This document shows, piece after piece, positions 56,709-64,000 of a stretch of DNA of 64,000 nucleotides. The notes under the pieces are model-generated. The model saw only the letters and a program-made list of their open reading frames with translations. It was not told where the DNA came from and did no database searches. The stretch covers positions 186,001 through 250,000 of the forward strand of contig NZ_FWPT01000007.1 of NCBI RefSeq assembly GCF_900174585.1. The letters are read 5' to 3'. The stretch is from Parendozoicomonas haliclonae (GTDB lineage: Bacteria; Pseudomonadota; Gammaproteobacteria; Pseudomonadales; Endozoicomonadaceae). Both the position numbers and the translations under genes were made by a program. Every line of letters begins with the position of its first letter. The stretch's first letter is position 1.

Positions 56709-57874
56709 GCCTGGCCCTCCGCTGCCTTAACTACCTGCTGGGCCGCGTCAGTCAGACTGGTGGCCGCAATAATATCCAGACCACTTTCGGCCAGAAGCTT
56801 GGAACCGTTTTCTGCGTTGTTACCTTCCAGACGGACAACAACCGGCACCTTAACACCCACGTCCTTAACGGCGCCGATGATACCTTCAGCAATCAGGTCA
56901 CAACGTACGATACCGCCGAAAATGTTAACCAGAACCGCTTTCACCTTGTCGTCAGACAGGATGATCTTGAACGCTTCGGTAACACGCTCTTTGGTCGCAC
57001 CACCACCTACGTCGAGGAAGTTGGCAGGCTCGCCACCGTGCAGCTTAACGATATCCATGGTACCCATGGCCAGACCGGCACCGTTTACCATGCAACCTAT
57101 GTCGCCATCCAGTGCTACGTAGTTCAGTTCCCACTCAGCAGCGTGTGCTTCACGGGCATCTTCCTGGGATGGATCGTGCATCGCCTTCAGCTTTGGCTGA
57201 CGGTATACAGCGTTGCTGTCGATATTGATCTTGGCATCCAGGCAGTGCAGATCACCGGCATCGGTGATAACCAGCGGATTGATTTCCAGCAGGGCCAGAT
57301 CGTAGTCGTGGAACAGCTTGGACAGGCCGAGGAAGATCTTGGTGAACTGCTTCACCTGCTTGGCATCCAGACCCAGCTGGAAAGCCAGCTCACGCGCCTG
57401 GTATGGCTGAGCGCCAACCAGTGGATCGATTTCTGCTTTCAGGATTTTTTCAGGAGTCTCTTCGGCAACCTTCTCGATCTCCACGCCACCTTCGGTGGAT
57501 GCCATGAATACAACACGGCGAGTGGTACGATCGACAACGGCACCCAGATAGAGTTCGCTGGCAATATCGGTGCAGCTCTCAACAAGGATCTTGCTGACCG
57601 GCTGACCTTTCTCATCAGTCTGGTAAGTCACCAGATTACGACCCAGCCAATGCTCGGCAAAAGCGCGGACCTCATCTTTGGTCTTAACCAGTTTTACACC
57701 GCCGGCCTTACCACGACCACCGGCATGAACCTGAGCCTTAACAACCCAGATATCCCCTCCGATCTTTTCAGCTGCCTCTACAGCTTCATCCGCGGTATCG
57801 CAGGCGTAACCGGTAGAAACCGGCAGCCCGTATTCGGCAAACAGTTGCTTGCCCTGATATTCGTGCAGATTCAT
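56705..57874 (-). CDS. sucC: Succinyl-CoA synthetase beta subunit
   Basis: 389 residues (E. coli 388). Begins [20 protein letters not shown], the ATP-grasp start. [18 protein letters not shown] near 46-63 is the nucleotide-binding loop, EINPLV near 197-202 binds metal, and [14 protein letters not shown] near 325-338 lies at the alpha-beta interface. It forms the nucleotide-binding half of the enzyme. It is separated from lpd by 111 bp containing a hairpin. Confidence 0.97.
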   Translation of the reverse strand: MNLHEYQGKQLFAEYGLPVSTGYACDTADEAVEAAEKIGGDIWVVKAQVHAGGRGKAGGVKLVKTKDEVRAFAEHWLGRNLVTYQTDEKGQPVSKILVESCTDIASELYLGAVVDRTTRRVVFMASTEGGVEIEKVAEETPEKILKAEIDPLVGAQPYQARELAFQLGLDAKQVKQFTKIFLGLSKLFHDYDLALLEINPLVITDAGDLHCLDAKINIDSNAVYRQPKLKAMHDPSQEDAREAHAAEWELNYVALDGDIGCMVNGAGLAMGTMDIVKLHGGEPANFLDVGGGATKERVTEAFKIILSDDKVKAVLVNIFGGIVRCDLIAEGIIGAVKDVGVKVPVVVRLEGNNAENGSKLLAESGLDIIAATSLTDAAQQVVKAAEGQA

Positions 57875-57915
57875 TCAAACACCTTGAGCGCTTTGTGCGC
57901 CGTTTTATCATTCTT

Positions 57916-57940
57916 GAGAGGCCAGCGCCGCCGGCCTCTC
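57916..57940 (-). other. Intra-operon hairpin, lpd / sucC gap
   Basis: An 8-bp perfect GC-rich stem GAGAGGCC/GGCCTCTC (57916-57923/57933-57940) with a 9-base loop lies about 45 bp after the lpd stop. No T tract follows on the minus strand, so it is more likely a processing or stability element than a terminator. Confidence 0.55.
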
Positions 57941-57985
57941 TCCTTTATTCTTATTATTGAAGTCTATTCAATGCCGTCGCGGTGA

Positions 57986-59440
<1,455 letters not shown>

Positions 59441-59460
59441 TTAATAACCGGTTGATCCGC

Positions 59461-60687
59461 TTAGATATCGAGCAGCATGCGAGCCGGATCTTCCAGCAGC
59501 TCTTTCATGGTTACCAGGAAGGTAACTGCTTCCTTGCCGTCCAGCAGGCGGTGATCATAGGAGAGGGCCAGGTACATCATTGGCAGGATAACGACCTCTC
59601 CATCAACAGCCATCGGGCGTTCCTGGATCTTGTGCATTCCCAGGATGGCCGCCTGTGGTGGATTCAGAATCGGAGTGGACAGCAGGGAACCAAACACACC
59701 ACCGTTGGAAATGGTGAAGGTACCGCCAGTCATATCTTCGATGCCCAGTTTGCCGTCACGGGCCTTAATGCCGAAGTCACGGATGGAGCTTTCCATATCA
59801 GCCAGGCTCATGTCGTCTACGTCACGCAGAACAGGCACTACCAGACCACGGTCGCTGGATACGGCAACACCGATATCCTGGTAACCGTGATAAACAATAT
59901 CGTTGCCGTCGATAGAGGCATTGACCACTGGCTGACGCTTCAGAGCTTCACAGGCCGCCTTCACGAAGAAGGACATAAAGCCCATCTTGGTGCCGTGACG
60001 CTTTTCAAACACGTCTTTGTACTGCTTGCGCAGATCCATGATTGGCTTCATGTTGACTTCATTGAAGGTGGTCAACATGGCCGCAGTCTGCTGGGCTTCC
60101 ACCAGACGCTCGGCAACCTTGGCACGCAGACGTGTCATAGGTACGCGCTTTTCAACCCGCTCACCGGCGGCAATTGGCTGTGGAGCCGGTGCGGCAACAG
60201 GTGCTGGCGCTGCGGCAGGTGCAGGAGTGGCGGCTCCGCTCTTGGCGAAGGCCAGAACGTCTTCCTTGGTCACCCGGCCATCTTTACCGGTGCCAGTTAC
60301 CTGGGATGGATTAACGCCATTTTCCTCAGCGGCACGACGGGCCGCCGGGCTCAGGATAGGATCTTCGTTATTGGCAACAGCTGGAACAGCCGCTTCAGCC
60401 CTTTCTGTTTCTGCCTTTGCTGCTTCGGCAGGCGCAGCCGTGCCAGCAGCACCGACTTCAAAGCGAGCAATCACTTCTTCGCTCAGGATAACGTCGCCTT
60501 CTTCCTTCAATACTTCGGAGAGTGCGCCATCAGCCGGGGCAACAATTTCAAGTACCACCTTATCGGTTTCAATATCAGCCAGCAGTTCGTCCCGCTTACA
60601 GGCCTCGCCAGGCTTCTTGTGCCAGGTAGCGATGGTGCCGTCAGCTACGGACTCCGGAAACGTTGGGGCTTTAATCTCAGTGGCCAT
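59461..60687 (-). CDS. sucB: 2-oxoglutarate dehydrogenase E2, dihydrolipoyl succinyltransferase
   Basis: 408 residues from the ATG at 60685-60687 ([12 protein letters not shown]), which fits the family; the frame runs open upstream to 60744 but the extra residues are not family-like. One lipoyl domain with the lipoylated Lys in ETDKVVLEI (about residue 43), an Ala/Pro-rich linker, the E3-binding domain ([21 protein letters not shown] near 110-130) and a second Ala/Pro linker. The catalytic domain ends with [13 protein letters not shown] near 375-387, holding His and Asp. It forms the core of the complex. Confidence 0.96.
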   Translation of the reverse strand: MATEIKAPTFPESVADGTIATWHKKPGEACKRDELLADIETDKVVLEIVAPADGALSEVLKEEGDVILSEEVIARFEVGAAGTAAPAEAAKAETERAEAAVPAVANNEDPILSPAARRAAEENGVNPSQVTGTGKDGRVTKEDVLAFAKSGAATPAPAAAPAPVAAPAPQPIAAGERVEKRVPMTRLRAKVAERLVEAQQTAAMLTTFNEVNMKPIMDLRKQYKDVFEKRHGTKMGFMSFFVKAACEALKRQPVVNASIDGNDIVYHGYQDIGVAVSSDRGLVVPVLRDVDDMSLADMESSIRDFGIKARDGKLGIEDMTGGTFTISNGGVFGSLLSTPILNPPQAAILGMHKIQERPMAVDGEVVILPMMYLALSYDHRLLDGKEAVTFLVTMKELLEDPARMLLDI

Positions 60688-60718
60688 AGTGTTGTGTTCC
60701 TTATTCTCCAGTGGCTGA

Positions 60719-63559
60719 TTACTTAGTACCCAGTGCATCGGCAACGAGCTTCTGCTGCTGCTCTACATGCACGGACATGTAGCCACAGGCTGGTGCTGCC
60801 GATGCCGGGCGACCAGCGTAAGTCAGTGAAAGCTTTTTGTTCTTGTGGCCAGCGATAACACGGTGCATATGATGCTGACTGCAGTACCAGGCGCCCTGGT
60901 TCATAGGCTCTTCCTGGCACCAGACGACAGAAGTCAGGTTTGGATATTCATCCATGATCGCCTGCAGATCGTTTTCCGGGAACGGATACAGCTGCTCGAT
61001 ACGAACGATGGCAACATTATCCATTTCCTGGGCGCGGCGCTGTTCCAGCAGGTCGTAGTAAACCTTGCCGCTACACATCACCAGACGCTCAACCTTGCTC
61101 TTGTCCTGCTCATCCAGCTCCGGCAGTACGGTCTGGAAAGAGCCGTCAGCCAGATCTTCCAATGTGGAAACGGCCAGTTTGTGACGCAGCAGGGACTTCG
61201 GCGTAAACACCACCAGCGGCTTGCGCAGTGGACGCAGCACCTGACGACGCAGCATATGGAAGACCTGCGCAGGTGTGGTCGGTACACACACCTGAATGTT
61301 GTGCTCAGCACACAGCTGCAGGAAGCGCTCCAGACGTGCAGAAGAGTGCTCCGGGCCCTGACCTTCATAGCCGTGTGGCAGCAGCATGGTCAGACCACAC
61401 AGACGGCCCCACTTGGTTTCACCGCTGGAGATAAACTGATCAATCACCACCTGCGCGCCGTTTACGAAGTCACCGAACTGGGCTTCCCAGATCACCAGTG
61501 AGTTCGGCTGCGTGGTGGCATAGCCATATTCAAAGGCAAGTACTGCTTCTTCAGACAGAACAGAATCATAAATCTGCAGGGGTGGCTGCTCTTCGGCCAG
61601 ATGCGCCAGAGGCACCCAGGTGGCACCATCTTTCTGGCTGTGCAGAACCGCATGACGGTGGGAGAAGGTACCACGACCTACGTCCTGACCGGTGATACGT
61701 ACCGGATGACCTTCCATCAACAGAGTGGCGTAAGCCAGGGATTCACCCATACCCCAGTTGATTGGCAGCGCACCGGCGGCCATCTTGCGACGGTCATCAA
61801 TAATCTTGCTGACCTGACGCTGAACCGCAAAGCCTTCCGGCACCTGAGTCAGAGCCTGACCCAGTTCCTGCAGAGTTCCCAGCGCAACACGGGTGTCGTG
61901 CTGGGCCGTCCACTTGTGATTCAGGTAAGGCGCCCAATCCACATACAGACTGGTGTTTGGTTCACGTACCAGACTGTTAGCTACGTGCTCACCGTTTTCC
62001 AGGGCGTTGCGGTAGCCTTCTACAATGTCAGTATCCTGCTCACCGGACAACACGCCCAGTTCCACCAGAGATTTGGCATACAGGTTACGGGTGGTTTCCT
62101 GAACCTTAATCTGACCGTACATCAGTGGCTGGGTGGAAGACGGCTCATCCGCTTCGTTATGACCACGACGACGGTAGCAGACCAGATCGATCACCACGTC
62201 TTTCTTGAATTCTTTCCGATAATCCACCGCCAGCTTGGTGGCAAAGATTACGGCTTCCGGATCATCACCATTCACGTGCAGAATCGGCGCGCCGACGATC
62301 TTGGCAACATCGGTGCAGTATTCGGTGGAACGGGCGTCTTCACGCTTACTGGTGGTAAAGCCAACCTGGTTGTTCACCACGATATGAATGGTACCGCCGG
62401 TGCCGTAGGCACGGGTCTGGGACAGCTGGAAGGTTTCCATCACCACACCCTGACCGGCAAACGCCGCATCACCGTGGATGGAGATCGGCAGCACTTCCTT
62501 ACGTTCATTATCGTTACGACGATCCTGACGGGCACGCACCGAGCCTTCAACTACCGGGCTGACAATTTCCAGGTGAGATGGGTTAAAGGCCAGTGCCAGA
62601 TGCACTTCGCCGCCCGGGGTCATCACATTGGAAGAAAAGCCCTGGTGGTATTTCACGTCACCGGAACCTTCGGACAGGCTGATCTTGCCTTCAAATTCGG
62701 CAAACAGCTCGGCCGGGTTCTTACCCAGGATATTCACCAGAACGTTCAGACGACCACGGTGGGCCATGCCGATAACAATTTCCTGCACGGAGCTGGCGCC
62801 GGTACGCTGAATCATTTCATCCAGCATCGGGATGAGGGATTCGCCCCCTTCCAGACCGAAACGCTTGGTGCCCGGATAACGGGTACCGAGATATTTTTCC
62901 AGACCTTCGGCAGCACTCAGACGCTCGAGCAGGTGCAGACGGGCATCGGTGCTCATATCCGGACGGCCACGAACACTTTCCAGCTTCTGCTGGAACCAGC
63001 TGCGCTCTTCGGTATCAACGATGTGCATAAATTCGACACCGATGGATCCACAGTAAGCAGCCTCCAGGGTTTCGCGAATTTCACCGAGTGTTGCGTCATC
63101 TTTGCCAATAAACAGAGAGCCGGTCTGGAATACAGTGTCCGCATCGGCTTCGGTCAGACCGTGATAATCCAGCTTCAGATCCGGAATATTTTCACGGGTC
63201 ATCAGACCTAAAGGATCAAGCTTGGCTTTCTGATGGCCACGAATCCGGTAAGAGCTGATCAGACGGAGAACCTGAACCTGCTTCTTCTCATGCTCACTGC
63301 TGACCGCACTGGCAGCCACCGGCTGAACACGGTGACGGTTCCGGGCAAGGTGAAGGAAGTTTTCACGAACTGTGGAATGGGGTACATCCTGAACGCCGAC
63401 GCCTTCAACCTGGGGAAGGCTGGCAAAGTAATCGCGCCACTGTTCTGGCACAGAGTTGGGATCACGTAGATAGCGCTCGTACATTTCTTCTACATATGCA
63501 GCGTTCCCCCCGGATATGTGGGCGCTTTGCCACATACGCTGCATGACACTATCTTGCAT
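60719..63559 (-). CDS. sucA: 2-oxoglutarate dehydrogenase E1
   Basis: 946 residues (E. coli 933). Thiamine diphosphate-dependent decarboxylase that feeds succinyl groups to SucB. N-terminal [16 protein letters not shown] near residues 30-45 is the E1o start, VEFMHI near 175-180 and [17 protein letters not shown] near 264-280 lie in the conserved core, and [18 protein letters not shown] near 365-382 lies in the diphosphate-binding region. [20 protein letters not shown] near 730-749 is in the transketolase-like domain. First gene of sucAB-lpd-sucCD, with GGGGTGG upstream of the ATG. Confidence 0.97.
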   Translation of the reverse strand: MQDSVMQRMWQSAHISGGNAAYVEEMYERYLRDPNSVPEQWRDYFASLPQVEGVGVQDVPHSTVRENFLHLARNRHRVQPVAASAVSSEHEKKQVQVLRLISSYRIRGHQKAKLDPLGLMTRENIPDLKLDYHGLTEADADTVFQTGSLFIGKDDATLGEIRETLEAAYCGSIGVEFMHIVDTEERSWFQQKLESVRGRPDMSTDARLHLLERLSAAEGLEKYLGTRYPGTKRFGLEGGESLIPMLDEMIQRTGASSVQEIVIGMAHRGRLNVLVNILGKNPAELFAEFEGKISLSEGSGDVKYHQGFSSNVMTPGGEVHLALAFNPSHLEIVSPVVEGSVRARQDRRNDNERKEVLPISIHGDAAFAGQGVVMETFQLSQTRAYGTGGTIHIVVNNQVGFTTSKREDARSTEYCTDVAKIVGAPILHVNGDDPEAVIFATKLAVDYRKEFKKDVVIDLVCYRRRGHNEADEPSSTQPLMYGQIKVQETTRNLYAKSLVELGVLSGEQDTDIVEGYRNALENGEHVANSLVREPNTSLYVDWAPYLNHKWTAQHDTRVALGTLQELGQALTQVPEGFAVQRQVSKIIDDRRKMAAGALPINWGMGESLAYATLLMEGHPVRITGQDVGRGTFSHRHAVLHSQKDGATWVPLAHLAEEQPPLQIYDSVLSEEAVLAFEYGYATTQPNSLVIWEAQFGDFVNGAQVVIDQFISSGETKWGRLCGLTMLLPHGYEGQGPEHSSARLERFLQLCAEHNIQVCVPTTPAQVFHMLRRQVLRPLRKPLVVFTPKSLLRHKLAVSTLEDLADGSFQTVLPELDEQDKSKVERLVMCSGKVYYDLLEQRRAQEMDNVAIVRIEQLYPFPENDLQAIMDEYPNLTSVVWCQEEPMNQGAWYCSQHHMHRVIAGHKNKKLSLTYAGRPASAAPACGYMSVHVEQQQKLVADALGTK

Positions 63560-64000
63560 TATTAATTTCCACCCCTGGGATATGGGGCAAATCTGCCAGC
63601 AGGTAACGACTGGTCATGAAATAACAGGCCTTTAACGGATAACAAGCCTGAACACTGGCCGGTCTCCCCCACGAACAGCCCGGGTTGTGCCCGGCAGCCC
63701 CTGTTGGTTAAACCTAAAGAGATATCACGACACCAGGCGAGTACACATAAAAGAAGAGATACCAACCTTTTTACCAGCAGCCCTGCTAAATCAGACGACA
63801 ACTGGTGTCTCGTTACGTCTCGATCACATTCTCTCAACACACCACTTTTTAAGTGATATCCGTGCTTCATCAGCACCTTGCGCAGGGTTTCACGCCGACG
63901 CAAAGAGAGCCATCAAGAGAATGCTGAAAACTTGGTGACAATTATAGGCATTTTCCCCTACACAAATCACCTGTTAACTTACGGTTTTCTGTGACTTTTT
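63560..64000. promoter_or_regulatory. Upstream region of sucA, no gene seen
   Basis: 441 bp to the window edge without a supportable gene; a 113-residue frame at 63562-63903 on the minus strand has no family features. The sdh genes that often precede sucA are not within this stretch. Confidence 0.55.
63941..63970 (-). promoter_or_regulatory. sucA: Possible promoter of the suc operon
   Basis: A perfect TATAAT -10 hexamer (minus strand, 63946-63941) has only a weak -35 at normal spacing (TGATTT, 63969-63964). If used, it gives a leader of about 370 nucleotides before sucA. Assigned from pattern only. Confidence 0.4.

Noticed and set aside
61601-63211. 536-codon open frame antisense to sucA
   Set aside because: sucA is unmistakable on the minus strand; the antisense translation has no motif.
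63562-63903. 113-codon frame upstream of sucA
   Set aside because: Ends at the sucA start region with Cys/Arg-rich text and no family signal; more likely leader DNA.

Overview
The window is a chromosomal segment of a Gram-negative gammaproteobacterium, most like the marine Oceanospirillales/Endozoicomonas-type lineages. The evidence is a 180-kDa-class NAD-glutamate dehydrogenase, a sucA-sucB-lpd-sucC-sucD order with the lipoamide dehydrogenase inside the operon, a DUF1302/DUF1329/YCF48/RND cluster, the yeaC-DUF2797-pepN trio and a complete-looking type II secretion gene set. Species-level placement is inference. No tRNA, rRNA, insertion sequence, integrase or CRISPR array was found. Gene density is high and coding style is uniform, so this looks like core chromosome with a few lineage-specific genes.

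Layout: (1) 1-2233, the 3' end of a large unrecognised protein with one hydrophobic region, then a pair of REP-like palindromes and a shared terminator. (2) 2392-7197, the large glutamate dehydrogenase on the minus strand. (3) 7594-9305, an SGNH esterase and a nitrilase-family amidohydrolase. (4) 9402-14416 minus, a DUF2892 membrane protein and an envelope-export module (MMPL/RND pump, LolA-like lipoprotein-sorting-type protein, outer-membrane barrel). (5) 14676-22620 plus, a MoxR-Bat type operon (AAA+ ATPase, DUF58, DUF4381, two VWA proteins, BatD) followed by a lipoprotein. (6) 22725-29737 minus, a second envelope module (DUF1302 barrel, DUF1329, YCF48-like propeller, MMPL pump). (7) 30111-35902 minus, pepN, DUF2797, yeaC, a rhomboid protease and NAD kinase. 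(8) 36125-41731, DUF1853, fadH, an AraC-type regulator, an orphan protein and a MAPEG protein. (9) 41784-52720, type II secretion genes gspE-F-G-H-I-J-K-L-M on minus and gspC-D divergent on plus. (10) 52873-55748, a His-rich exported orphan, a UbiA-type prenyltransferase and periplasmic endonuclease I. (11) 55836-63559 minus, the 2-oxoglutarate dehydrogenase/succinyl-CoA synthetase operon.

Two themes stand out. First, the window carries two separate MMPL-pump modules, each paired with an outer-membrane barrel sharing an LG-[RK]-QVL-[ST]-WG motif, but with different periplasmic partners (LolA-like in one; DUF1329 plus a YCF48 propeller in the other). Second, small palindromic elements occur between genes, and one copy lies inside the signal-peptide region of the first barrel gene, in frame. 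Regulatory DNA of interest includes a pair of 16-bp palindromes 33 bp apart at the start of the first RND gene, four 12-bp tandem repeats beside a terminator-like hairpin between gspF and gspG, and hairpins in the gaps of the DUF1302 operon.
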